DNA of 28,559 nt from a virus. Both the position numbers and the translations under genes were made by a program. The stretch covers positions 1 through 28,559 of the IMG/VR virus record IMGVR_UViG_3300025892_000105. The stretch is one strand, 5' to 3'. Shown here piece after piece: positions 8,361-15,849 of the stretch. Positions within the stretch are counted from its first letter, which is position 1, and each line of letters opens with the position of its first letter. Below the pieces are notes generated by a model that saw only the letters and a program-made list of their open reading frames with translations, made no database searches and was not told the origin of the DNA.

Positions 8361-9550
8361 AGAAAATTTTAATAAAAGAATATAAAAATACAATTTTAAA
8401 TCCCAAACCCCCTTTACACCCAAAAAATTCACTTAATGTAGATTTTGTAAATGGGTGTAAAGTAGAAATTAATGGTAATTACGAAACTAAATATAAAGTT
8501 CAATTTATAAACCAGTTAAATAATGATATTGTATATGAAGCTACTATTTCTAATAATATGTGGTGCAAAACTAATATTAGGTATTTTATTGATTTTATAA
8601 TTAAAGTAGAAGATTTAACAACTGGTAAAATAGCATATGAACATATATTTAATGCTAAAGATAAAAAAGTATATATTCATTTAGCTTCAAAAGCTTTAGG
8701 GGATACTTTAGCTTGGGTTCCTTATTTAAAAGAATTTAAAGATAAACATAAATGTGAGTTGGTTGTATCTACATTTCATAATAAAATGTTCAACACCCAA
8801 TACCCAGATATAAAATTTGTAGAACCTGGTACTGAAATTTTTGGTTTATATGCTATGTATGAAATTGGGTGGCATTACCAAGAAAGTGGTGAGGTACAAT
8901 GGGATTGTAACCCCCAAGATTTTAAAAAATATCCACTCCAACAAACAGCAACAGATGTTTTAGGATTAGAATATACTGAAATAAAACCTAAAACCACTTT
9001 TATAAATAAAGGTTCTAAAATAGAAGGAGATTATGTGTGTATAGCTCCACATGCATCGGCACATGCTAAATATTGGATGTACCCTGGAGGGTGGCAAAAA
9101 ATAATTGATTATCTCAGATTTAAAGGATATAAAGTTGTAATGATTACCCAAGAGCCATTAAATGATGAATGGCATGATTCTAAATTAGGGGGGACATTAA
9201 AAAATGTAATTGATAAAACGGGTGATTATTCTTTAAGTGAAAGAGCAAATGATTTAATGAATGCTAAAGCTTTTATAGGATTAGGAAGTGGGTTAAGTTG
9301 GTTAAGTTGGGCTGTGGGTTGTCCTACAATTTTAATTAGTGGATTTAGTGAGTATTATAGTGAATTTAAAGATTGTGAACGAATATCACCCCCAAGTAAT
9401 AAGTGTAAAGGATGTTTTAATAAATACCAACTAGATGCTGGGGATTGGGAGTGGTGTCCTGAACATAAAGATACAAATAGACACTTTGAATGCACCAAAT
9501 CAATTACACCTGAAATTGTAATTAAAGCAATAAATAATCAACTTGAGTAA
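8357..9550 (+). CDS. Autotransporter-type O-heptosyltransferase (TibC/BAHT family) homologue
   Basis: This 397-residue protein matches the bacterial autotransporter heptosyltransferase family from end to end. It has an N-terminal strand-loop-strand beta domain (residues about 28-100), then KALGDTLAWVPYL (112-124), PLQQTATDVLGLEY (193-206), PHASAHAKYW (231-240), and GLGSGLSWLSWAVG (308-321) followed by ISGFSEYYSEF. The C-terminal cysteines at about 350, 353, 367 and 379 (CxxC-x13-C-x11-C) match the metal finger that binds iron in TibC. Family members transfer heptose from ADP-heptose to Ser of adhesins such as TibA and AIDA-I in the cytoplasm. Here the obvious candidate acceptors are the Ser/Thr-rich fibres on either side (inference). 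The phage gene would depend on host ADP-heptose, or the donor sugar may have changed. Confidence 0.9.
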   Translation: MKKILIKEYKNTILNPKPPLHPKNSLNVDFVNGCKVEINGNYETKYKVQFINQLNNDIVYEATISNNMWCKTNIRYFIDFIIKVEDLTTGKIAYEHIFNAKDKKVYIHLASKALGDTLAWVPYLKEFKDKHKCELVVSTFHNKMFNTQYPDIKFVEPGTEIFGLYAMYEIGWHYQESGEVQWDCNPQDFKKYPLQQTATDVLGLEYTEIKPKTTFINKGSKIEGDYVCIAPHASAHAKYWMYPGGWQKIIDYLRFKGYKVVMITQEPLNDEWHDSKLGGTLKNVIDKTGDYSLSERANDLMNAKAFIGLGSGLSWLSWAVGCPTILISGFSEYYSEFKDCERISPPSNKCKGCFNKYQLDAGDWEWCPEHKDTNRHFECTKSITPEIVIKAINNQLE

Positions 9551-9559
9551 TTTTTTTGA

Positions 9560-9568
9560 TATTTATAA
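9560..9568 (+). promoter_or_regulatory. TATTTATAA element upstream of second fibre gene
   Basis: Recurring AT element, here in GATATTTATAACAAAA, 20 nt before the ATG at 9589. It recurs before several late genes and is a candidate late promoter or leader element. Confidence 0.4.
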
Positions 9569-9588
9569 CAAAATTAAAATATTAAAAA

Positions 9589-11160
9589 ATGGCTAAAAAA
9601 TTTACAAACACAGGGATATCAACAGGTTTAACTGTTAAAGCATCACAAGTATCTCAATCATTTGATGCTTTTACAGGAGCCCAGGATTATGATATTATTA
9701 TATCTGGTAGTTTAAATTTAACAGGTTCATTTGAAAATACAGGCTCATTTGAAACCACAGGCTCATTTGAAAACACAGGCTCATTTGGAAACACAGGTCT
9801 ATTTTCAAATACAGGCTCATTTGAAAACACAGGTTCATTAACAAGTACAGGTTCATTTTCTCTTTCTGGCTCTAGTAATTTAGATGGGGATGTAATTATT
9901 ACAGGTAGCACTAGACAAACAGAAGAAATTTGGACAGATTCATTTGTATCAGCATCTCAATTTAGAGGAACAGCATCTTGGGCTACAAACGTAGTAAATC
10001 AAGATGATAATGATTGGTATAATGGAACAACTTATTTATCTTCATCTTTACCTTTAAGCATTACAGGATCTATATTAGTAACTGGTAGTGATACAAAGAT
10101 TTCTCATTCTAATTTTGATTCTAGAAATTCATCTGAAGAATTAATATTATCCTACAATGGATTTAAAAGATTAAGAACTCAATTAGATGGTATAGATGTT
10201 ACTGGACAAATCACATCATCTACCAATATAAAAGCTGGTGGTACAATTACTGCTAATAATTTAGTTTCAGACGCAAATTTAGAGGTTGGAGGAAATACAA
10301 CATTAGGTAGTTCTACTAGTGATGAAACTGAAGTTATAGGATTATTAAAAGTAACAGCATCTATACAACCAATGCAGGTATCAGGAAGTCTTGAAGTAGA
10401 TGGTCCTATATCAGTATCAAATGCAGGTGGTCTTCAAACTGTATTTACAGGAAATGATATTAATTTTGATAGAAACAATACATCATACATTCATAACCTT
10501 AATACAGGTGATGGTTCAAGAATTAGTTTAGGATTAGACACTGGAACAAGTGCAAATTCTCATATTCTAATATCTGGAAGTGAAAGTTTAACAGGTGAGC
10601 AAGTTTGGATTCCAAATGGCCCTCTTAGATTAGACAATGGCAATTTAGTCAATATTGCCACCCCATCAGTTTATCAAATTATAGGTAATGATAGTAATTT
10701 TGACACAGTAGGGGGGATGCAAATATATGATTTAAAATTCCCCGTGTTAGTTACAAATACTAGTACTACCGATCAAACCTTAATTAATTTTAGTCCTGTA
10801 GACGGATTGTTTGGGGTTGATTCTACAGGAGAAGGTTGGGGTTGTTGGATAGAAGTACATATTACTATGACACAAAATTTAGCTAATGTATATGGTGGTT
10901 CTACAGCTACTGCAGCATGGAAAAGTGAAGCTTATTTTGCAAGTAATGGTGGTGGAACAGGTGGTTCAAATGAAGTTTTTCAAGTAGGAGCAACTGTAAC
11001 AAGAGCATTTAGTCAAATACCAACAAGTATAGGAGTAGGTATAAGTAGATCGGGAAATAATAACAAACTTATTAATGTCACAGTTTCACCCGCTACCACA
11101 ACCTCTTTACGATGGACAGGAATGGCAAGATGTTGGTTAACAAAACTAACAAATGCTTAA
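9589..11160 (+). CDS. Tail fibre/structural protein with hexapeptide repeats
   Basis: A 523-residue protein. After a short N-terminal segment (residues 1-40, possibly the attachment part) come eight or nine hexapeptide repeats of the type TGSFEN (about 44-95). A long beta-rich middle follows with many 'SGSLxVxGxI'-like strands, as in trimeric beta-helical or beta-prism phage fibres. The last 150 residues or so (from about 375, with GEGWGCWIEVHITMTQN and a GGGTGG turn) look like a globular knob. There are no enzymatic motifs. It starts with ATG in an A-rich leader after a TATTTATAA element. Being just downstream of the glycosyltransferase operon and again Ser/Thr-rich, it is a second possible glycosylation target. 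The fibre assignment rests on repeat architecture and context. Confidence 0.7.
   Translation: MAKKFTNTGISTGLTVKASQVSQSFDAFTGAQDYDIIISGSLNLTGSFENTGSFETTGSFENTGSFGNTGLFSNTGSFENTGSLTSTGSFSLSGSSNLDGDVIITGSTRQTEEIWTDSFVSASQFRGTASWATNVVNQDDNDWYNGTTYLSSSLPLSITGSILVTGSDTKISHSNFDSRNSSEELILSYNGFKRLRTQLDGIDVTGQITSSTNIKAGGTITANNLVSDANLEVGGNTTLGSSTSDETEVIGLLKVTASIQPMQVSGSLEVDGPISVSNAGGLQTVFTGNDINFDRNNTSYIHNLNTGDGSRISLGLDTGTSANSHILISGSESLTGEQVWIPNGPLRLDNGNLVNIATPSVYQIIGNDSNFDTVGGMQIYDLKFPVLVTNTSTTDQTLINFSPVDGLFGVDSTGEGWGCWIEVHITMTQNLANVYGGSTATAAWKSEAYFASNGGGTGGSNEVFQVGATVTRAFSQIPTSIGVGISRSGNNNKLINVTVSPATTTSLRWTGMARCWLTKLTNA
9721..9870 (+). repeat. 18-bp tandem repeats encoding TGSFEN
   Basis: Imperfect tandem copies of ACAGGCTCATTTGAAAAC-like units encode TGSFEN, TGSFET, TGSFGN, TGLFSN, TGSLTS and TGSFSL. 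Copy number could vary by slippage in 6-residue steps. Confidence 0.85.
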
Positions 11161-11199
11161 AAATAATAATTTAATAATAAGTTTTAATACGTATAACAG

Positions 11200-11445
11200 A
11201 TGACAAAATTAACAACAGAAGAACTACAACAAATCTCCAATCTAAAATTAGATTATGATAAAATAGTAGAGTCTTTAGGAGCAGTAGAAGCACAAATTAT
11301 TTTATTTCAAGAACAAAAGATTCAATATAAAAATTCTTTATTAGAGTCAAAGAAGCAAGAAATGGAATTATATAAAAATTTAGAAACAAAATATGGTATA
11401 GGAACTATTTCTTTAGAAAGCGGTGAATTTACCCCACAAAAATAG
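11200..11445 (+). CDS. Small coiled-coil protein, unknown function
   Basis: An 81-residue protein, predominantly helical. Residues about 5-64 carry heptad-like hydrophobics in two runs, split near residues 25-30, suggesting a helical hairpin. It ends in a non-helical tail YGIGTISLESGEFTPQK. There are no cysteines, signal peptide or membrane segment. It sits between a fibre gene and the tail sheath. Similar small coiled-coil proteins with a conserved tail are common near tail genes of T4-like marine phages, as I remember them, but the role (chaperone, minor structural or assembly factor) is not known. A TACGTATAA variant lies only 3 nt before the ATG, too close to act as an ordinary promoter with a leader. 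Confidence 0.65.
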   Translation: MTKLTTEELQQISNLKLDYDKIVESLGAVEAQIILFQEQKIQYKNSLLESKKQEMELYKNLETKYGIGTISLESGEFTPQK

Positions 11446-11465
11446 TTTTTTGAAAAAAAATCATA

Positions 11466-11474
11466 TATTTATTA
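11466..11474 (+). promoter_or_regulatory. TATTTATTA element upstream of tail sheath
   Basis: One-base variant of the recurring TATTTATAA element, 23 nt before the sheath ATG, in a 52-nt gap. Strong expression would be expected for a sheath gene. Confidence 0.35.
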
Positions 11475-11497
11475 TCAAAATATAACAATTAAACAAC

Positions 11498-14092
11498 ATG
11501 GCAGAAACATTAATATCCCCAGGAGTACTAGCAAGAGAAAATGATCAATCTCAGATCACAGCTCAACCAGTACAAGCTGGTGCAGCATTGATAGGACCAA
11601 CAGTTAAAGGTCAAGTAAACATTCCAAAGCTTATTACTACATATAGTGAGTATCAAGCTGATTTTGGTACTACTTTCTTAAGTGGTTCAGCAACAGACAC
11701 TAGTGAATACACATTCTTAACGTCAATTTCAGCTTACAATTACTTTGCAAATGGAGGTACTTCTTTGATTGTTACTAGAGTAGCATCAGGATCATTTACT
11801 CCAGCATCTTCCTCTAAAATTGCTAATGATCAAGAAACAGGACAAATTTTAGCTGGAACTAATTTATTAAGTTCTGCCGTAGGTGGTGGAGGTGGAGATG
11901 CTCCATTCTCTGGAACACCTTCTTTTACAGGAGGGTCAGGAACAGGATTAACACTTAATGCTGCTGTAACAACAAATGGTGGTGTTAAAGTAGCAGTAGA
12001 TACTTTACTTGATAATTTAAATGCAGGTACAAACCCAGTTAATGCCGTAGATGGATCTTACACAGTTCCATTAGTTGGAGGAACAGGAACTAACCTAACA
12101 GCTTCAATTACAGTATCAGGAAATACAGTTACTTCTATCACAACTCCTATAGCAACATCAGGTTCAGGTTACACAGCTTTAGATGCTTTAACTTTCCCAG
12201 CAGGTGCTTTATCAGATGGTCAATTAATAACAGCTCAAAATATATTATCTATATCTAATGGGGCTTCTTTAGCAATAGGAGCAGGTGGTCCCGTAACTGG
12301 AGTAGGTATCACAACAGTTACTGGAGGTGCAGTACAATCAGGAACAGGAGCAACAGTTGATATAACATCAGATGGAGTAAATGTTTCAGTATTAACAGTA
12401 AATGGATTAGGAACAGGATATGTTACAGGTAATATATTAACAATTTCACAAGCAGATTTAGTTACAGCTGGGTTCGCAGCCGCAGCAGGAGATTTAACAA
12501 TTACATTAACTCCTTCAAATGTTGAATTATCAACAGCAGGAGCCTTAACATTACAAGCTGCAGATTTATTTTACTCATTAACAACTTTAACTGCTGCTAC
12601 AGAAGGTACAGGATATGAAGTTAATGATGCATTAACAATTGCAGCAGGTGCTATGGGTGCAAATTCATCAGAATGTATAATTACATTAGTAGATGCTGAT
12701 ATAGTAGATGGAAATGCATTTATATTAGAATCAATTGGTCAAGGTGTAATTATGAATAGTGCAGGAGCTGAAAATTCTCAAGGTGCTTTAACAAATGGAA
12801 CATCAGATAATTTAAGATGGGAAATTCAATCACCTAATACTTCTTCAGGTACATTTAGTGTAATTATTAGACAAGGTAATGATACTACAAGAGCAAAATC
12901 AGTACTTGAAAGCTTTAATGGTGTATCATTAGATCCAATGTCCCCAAATTATATTTCAAGAATAATTGGTGATCAAACAAAAACATTATTAGGTGCTGGA
13001 ACATCAGATCCATACTTACAAACAACTGGATCTTATGCTAATGCTTCAAGATATGTAAGAGTAAAAGAAGTTAGGTTTAAAACACCTAATTATTTAGATA
13101 ATAGTGGTCAACCAAAGGCTGAATATACAGCTTCAATCCCAGTAGCAGGTTCAGGATCATTTGGAGATGCTCAAGGATCAATATTAACAGGACAAGGAAA
13201 ATATTATGATAAAATTACAGCTAATGATTCTCAAGGTTTAGTAGGTGGTAATTATACAGATGCTATTAATTTATTAGCAAATAAAGATGATTACAAATAT
13301 AATATTATTTCAACTCCAGGTTTATTCCAATCAGGATATGGAACAACATTAACAAAATTAGTTTCAAACACTGAAAATAGAGGAGATAATATTGTAATAT
13401 TAGATCTTGAAGCTTATGATTCTTCAATTACAGCTATTACATCAACAGCAGCTGGGCAAGATACATCATATGCTGCTTCATATTGGCCTTGGTGTATGAT
13501 AACAGATCCAGATTCTAACCAAAGAGTTTGGGTACCAGCAGGAACATTAATTCCAGGAGTTTATGCCGCTAATGATAGAACAGCAGAAGCATGGTTTGCT
13601 CCAGCAGGTATTAATAGAGGTGGATTAGGAAATGTAATTCAAGCTGAAAGAAAATTAACTCAAGCGAACAGAGATACATTATATACAGGTAAAGTAAATC
13701 CAATCGCTACATTCCCAGGTAGAGGAGTTGTAGTATTTGGTCAGAAAACTTTACAAACTCAAGCCTCAGCTTTAGATAGAGTAAATGTTAGAAGATTATT
13801 AATTGCATTAAAAAATTACATTAGTCAAGTATCGGATAATTTAGTATTTGAACAAAATACAGCAGCTACAAGAAATATATTCTTAGGCCAAGTTAACCCA
13901 TACCTGGAATCAGTACAACAAAGACAAGGTTTATACGCGTTTAAAGTTGTAATGAACGATTCAAATAATGGACCCGACGTAATTGATAGAAACGAATTAA
14001 GAGGTGCGATATACATTCAACCAACTAAAACGGCTGAATTCATTTACTTAGATTTCAACATTCTACCAACAGGAGCTGAATTTCCTGCATAA
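11498..14092 (+). CDS. gp18: Contractile tail sheath protein (T4 gp18-like) with insertion domain
   Basis: An 864-residue protein with the N-terminal hallmark of phage sheath proteins (LISPGVLARENDQSQI, then GAALIGPTVKG, residues about 5-40). The family-typical C-terminus has AIYIQPTKTAEFIYLDFNI, the region that mediates interlocking between sheath subunits. It is about 200 residues longer than T4 gp18. The extra length is a Gly/Thr/Ala-rich insertion at roughly residues 125-430 holding three related motifs: GSGYTALDALTF (about 222), GTGYVTGNILTI (305) and GTGYEVNDALTI (370). These probably form surface beta-hairpin repeats on the outside of the tail. The tube gene follows directly, the usual sheath-tube order. 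Confidence 0.95.
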   Translation: MAETLISPGVLARENDQSQITAQPVQAGAALIGPTVKGQVNIPKLITTYSEYQADFGTTFLSGSATDTSEYTFLTSISAYNYFANGGTSLIVTRVASGSFTPASSSKIANDQETGQILAGTNLLSSAVGGGGGDAPFSGTPSFTGGSGTGLTLNAAVTTNGGVKVAVDTLLDNLNAGTNPVNAVDGSYTVPLVGGTGTNLTASITVSGNTVTSITTPIATSGSGYTALDALTFPAGALSDGQLITAQNILSISNGASLAIGAGGPVTGVGITTVTGGAVQSGTGATVDITSDGVNVSVLTVNGLGTGYVTGNILTISQADLVTAGFAAAAGDLTITLTPSNVELSTAGALTLQAADLFYSLTTLTAATEGTGYEVNDALTIAAGAMGANSSECIITLVDADIVDGNAFILESIGQGVIMNSAGAENSQGALTNGTSDNLRWEIQSPNTSSGTFSVIIRQGNDTTRAKSVLESFNGVSLDPMSPNYISRIIGDQTKTLLGAGTSDPYLQTTGSYANASRYVRVKEVRFKTPNYLDNSGQPKAEYTASIPVAGSGSFGDAQGSILTGQGKYYDKITANDSQGLVGGNYTDAINLLANKDDYKYNIISTPGLFQSGYGTTLTKLVSNTENRGDNIVILDLEAYDSSITAITSTAAGQDTSYAASYWPWCMITDPDSNQRVWVPAGTLIPGVYAANDRTAEAWFAPAGINRGGLGNVIQAERKLTQANRDTLYTGKVNPIATFPGRGVVVFGQKTLQTQASALDRVNVRRLLIALKNYISQVSDNLVFEQNTAATRNIFLGQVNPYLESVQQRQGLYAFKVVMNDSNNGPDVIDRNELRGAIYIQPTKTAEFIYLDFNILPTGAEFPA

Positions 14093-14108
14093 GAATTAGA
14101 AAATATAA

Positions 14109-14117
14109 TATTTATAA
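14109..14117 (+). promoter_or_regulatory. TATTTATAA element upstream of tail tube
   Basis: Same element as at 9560 and 15860, 29 nt before the tube ATG in a 54-nt gap. It would give a separate transcript for this highly expressed gene. Confidence 0.4.
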
Positions 14118-14146
14118 CTGAATAAAAAAATAAAAAAGAACATAAA

Positions 14147-14635
14147 ATGGCAGTATTAGACCCAAACGAAATATTTTTCACAGCTTTTGAACCAAAAGTA
14201 GCTAATAGATTTATTATGTATGTTGATGGATTTCCATCATATATAATCAAAGGTATTAGTGGTTTAGGGTTCGCGCAAGATGAAATTACATTAAACCATA
14301 TTAACACTTACAGAAAAGTAAAAGGTAAGTTAAGATGGAATGATATTACAATGCAATTATTTGACCCTATTACTCCTTCAGGCGCTCAAGCTGTAATGGA
14401 GTGGGTTAGATTACACCATGAATCTGTAACAGGTAGAGATGGTTATAGTGATTTTTATAAAAAAGATCTTACTATTGATGTATTAGGTCCTGTAGGTGAT
14501 GTGGTTTCAGAATGGATAATCAAAGGTGCATTTATCAAAGATGGGTCATTTGCTGATATGAACTGGGATACCGATAATGAAGCTCAAAACATCGATCTTA
14601 CAATTGGAATGGATTACTGCGTGTTAAATTTCTAA
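14147..14635 (+). CDS. gp19: Tail tube protein (T4 gp19-like)
   Basis: A 162-residue protein of the usual gp19 length (T4 gp19: 163). It begins with a short segment followed by NRFIMYVDGFPSYIIKGISG, then KGKLRWNDITMQLFDPI, a helix with AVMEWVRLHH, and a terminal strand INDLT-like (IDLTIGMDYCVLNF). These match the tube-fold pattern of T4 gp19 and cyanophage relatives. It polymerises as hexameric rings inside the sheath. It sits immediately downstream of the sheath gene and upstream of a strong terminator, so it probably ends a sheath-tube transcription unit. Confidence 0.95.
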   Translation: MAVLDPNEIFFTAFEPKVANRFIMYVDGFPSYIIKGISGLGFAQDEITLNHINTYRKVKGKLRWNDITMQLFDPITPSGAQAVMEWVRLHHESVTGRDGYSDFYKKDLTIDVLGPVGDVVSEWIIKGAFIKDGSFADMNWDTDNEAQNIDLTIGMDYCVLNF

Positions 14636-14661
14636 AAAGAAATTACATATTTTTTAAAATT

Positions 14662-14688
14662 AGCTTGGCTTCGGTCAAGCTTTTTTTT
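14662..14688 (+). terminator. Rho-independent terminator after tail tube
   Basis: AGCTTGGC and GTCAAGCT form an 8-bp stem (one G-T pair) closed by a TTCG tetraloop, followed at once by T8 (14681-14688). It lies 26 nt after the tube stop in the longest gap of the window (103 nt) and is the clearest intrinsic terminator here. Confidence 0.9.
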
Positions 14689-14717
14689 ACATTATATATG
14701 TATACATGATAATTAAG

Positions 14718-14724
14718 TTATAAC
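14718..14724 (+). promoter_or_regulatory. TTATAAC element upstream of gp26-like gene
   Basis: AGTTATAACTAAATAAAA lies between the terminator and the ATG at 14739. It shares TTATAAC-AAA with the TATTTATAAC elements and would restart transcription after the terminator. Confidence 0.35.
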
Positions 14725-14738
14725 TAAATAAAATTTAT

Positions 14739-15539
14739 ATGAGTGAAGTTAAAACGGGAACTGAGAATACCTCACCCCAACCTCAATTAAAAGAAGAACC
14801 AAAATACAATTTTCCAACTGAAATTGTTGAATTACCTTCAAAAGGATTAGTTTATCCTGAAGATTCCCCATTAGCTAGTGGTAAGATTACAATGAAATAT
14901 ATGACAGCTAAGGAAGAAGATATTATTACAAATCAAAACTATATCCAAAAAGGAACAGCTATAGATCATTTATTAAATGCCCTAATTATTACCCCAGGTG
15001 TTAAGCAAGATGATTTAATTACTGGGGATAAAAATGCAGTTTTAATAGCATCACGAATCTTAGGATATGGAGCTAATTATAAGTTTGAATATATGGGTGA
15101 AAATGTTGAAGTAGACTTATCTACCTTAGAAAATAAAGAAATAGATTATTCTTTAATAGAAGGTAGAACAAATGAATTTGAGTTTACTCTCCCTCACACA
15201 GAAACACCAATAACATTTCGACTTTTAACAGGAAAAATTGAAAATAAAATTACTGCTGAGTTAAAGGGTTTAGCAAAAATTAATAAGTTAAAATCAGCAG
15301 AAATGTCAACTAGAATGAAGCATTTAATTGCATCTGTAAATGGTAATGATGACAGAAAAACTATTAGAGATTTTGTTGATACTAATTTATTAGCTAGAGA
15401 TGCTAAAGCATTAAGGGATTATATTGCAAAAATTCAACCTGATGTTAATATCAAATTTGATTTTGAAGACTATGATGGTGAAATCAAAGAAAGAGAAATT
15501 CCAATTACTTCAGGGTTTTTTTTCCCTGACCCCGAGTGA
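14739..15539 (+). CDS. gp26: gp26-like baseplate/tail assembly protein (short, unshifted product)
   Basis: A 266-residue protein resembling the T4 gp26 baseplate family. A charged N-terminal tail is followed by FPTEIVELPSKGLVYPEDSP (residues about 28-47), ITMKYMTAKEEDIITNQNYI, and a central TFRLLTGKIENKI segment. Proteins of this family were assigned to the baseplate hub in T4. Its position between tail tube and tape measure is that of the tail-assembly chaperone in other phages. The frame ends with SGFFFPDPE at a TGA, just after a T8 run from which translation could shift into the next frame. The start is the first ATG, 14 nt after a TTATAAC element. Product identity is good; the functional role (hub or chaperone) is open. 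Confidence 0.85.
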   Translation: MSEVKTGTENTSPQPQLKEEPKYNFPTEIVELPSKGLVYPEDSPLASGKITMKYMTAKEEDIITNQNYIQKGTAIDHLLNALIITPGVKQDDLITGDKNAVLIASRILGYGANYKFEYMGENVEVDLSTLENKEIDYSLIEGRTNEFEFTLPHTETPITFRLLTGKIENKITAELKGLAKINKLKSAEMSTRMKHLIASVNGNDDRKTIRDFVDTNLLARDAKALRDYIAKIQPDVNIKFDFEDYDGEIKEREIPITSGFFFPDPE

Positions 15540-15548
15540 GGCGAGGGA
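15513..15548 (+). other. Candidate programmed frameshift site
   Basis: GGGTTTTTTTTCCC (15513-15526) lies in the overlap, with the zero-frame stop at 15537-15539. On T8, phenylalanine tRNA can re-pair perfectly after a +1 or -2 slip. TCCCT (15523-15527) and AGGGA (15544-15548) can pair, with an inner CC/GG, forming a GC-rich hairpin in an AT-rich region. Confidence 0.6.
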
Positions 15549-15849
15549 GTATAGAATAGGTTTATTTTCTCAAATTCATGATATAATTTTTCACGGTAAC
15601 GGAGGTTTTGATTATATGACAGTATATAATATGCCCTTATGGTTAAGAAAATTTACATTTAATAAATTAAATGCTCACTATGAAGAATTAAATTCACAAA
15701 AATCAGGAACATCAACAGATAATTTAAGTGAAGCTAGAAGTATTTTACAAAAAGCACAACAACAAAAAACACCCCAACAGAAAAAAACCCAACCAAAAGT
15801 TAAGGTTCCTGACTTTGTTACAAGTACTAGAAAGACGTCACAAAAGTGA
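15520..15849 (+). CDS. Frameshift-encoded C-terminal extension (gp51-like), giving a 369-370 aa fusion
   Basis: The frame encodes about 109 residues starting FSLTPSEAREYRIGLFSQI, then HGNGGFDYMTVYNMPLWLRK and FTFNKL, ending in a Gln/Lys-rich tail. The middle part resembles the small protein that follows gp26 in T4-like phages (called gp51, hub assembly catalyst; recalled, not searched). Its only upstream ATGs (15424, 15472, 15475) lie inside the gp26-like gene and would add residues that merely shadow that frame. The first ATG downstream falls within the conserved segment. Fusion to the upstream protein by +1 or -2 shifting on the T8 run at 15516-15523 is therefore the best explanation. Alternatives are an internal coupled start or a one-base homopolymer error in the assembly. 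Confidence 0.65.
   Translation, partial: FSLTPSEAREYRIGLFSQIHDIIFHGNGGFDYMTVYNMPLWLRKFTFNKLNAHYEELNSQKSGTSTDNLSEARSILQKAQQQKTPQQKKTQPKVKVPDFVTSTRKTSQK

Noticed and set aside
5392-9550. Glycosyltransferases as DNA-base glucosylating enzymes like T4 alpha/beta-GT
   Set aside because: They resemble GT4 and TibC-type protein/glycan transferases, and no hydroxymethylase or nucleotide-modifying gene is in the window. The rest of the genome would have to be checked.
11447-11462. T-run/A-run hairpin after the small coiled-coil gene as a terminator
   Set aside because: The stem is only A-T pairs with a one-base loop and no following T tract, so it is probably composition noise.
15424-15515. Independent start at ATG 15424 for the gp51-like frame
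   Set aside because: The first 30 or so residues from this start lie wholly within the gp26-like gene, read as a shadow of it, and have no leader. Frameshifting explains the arrangement better, though a coupled internal start is not excluded.
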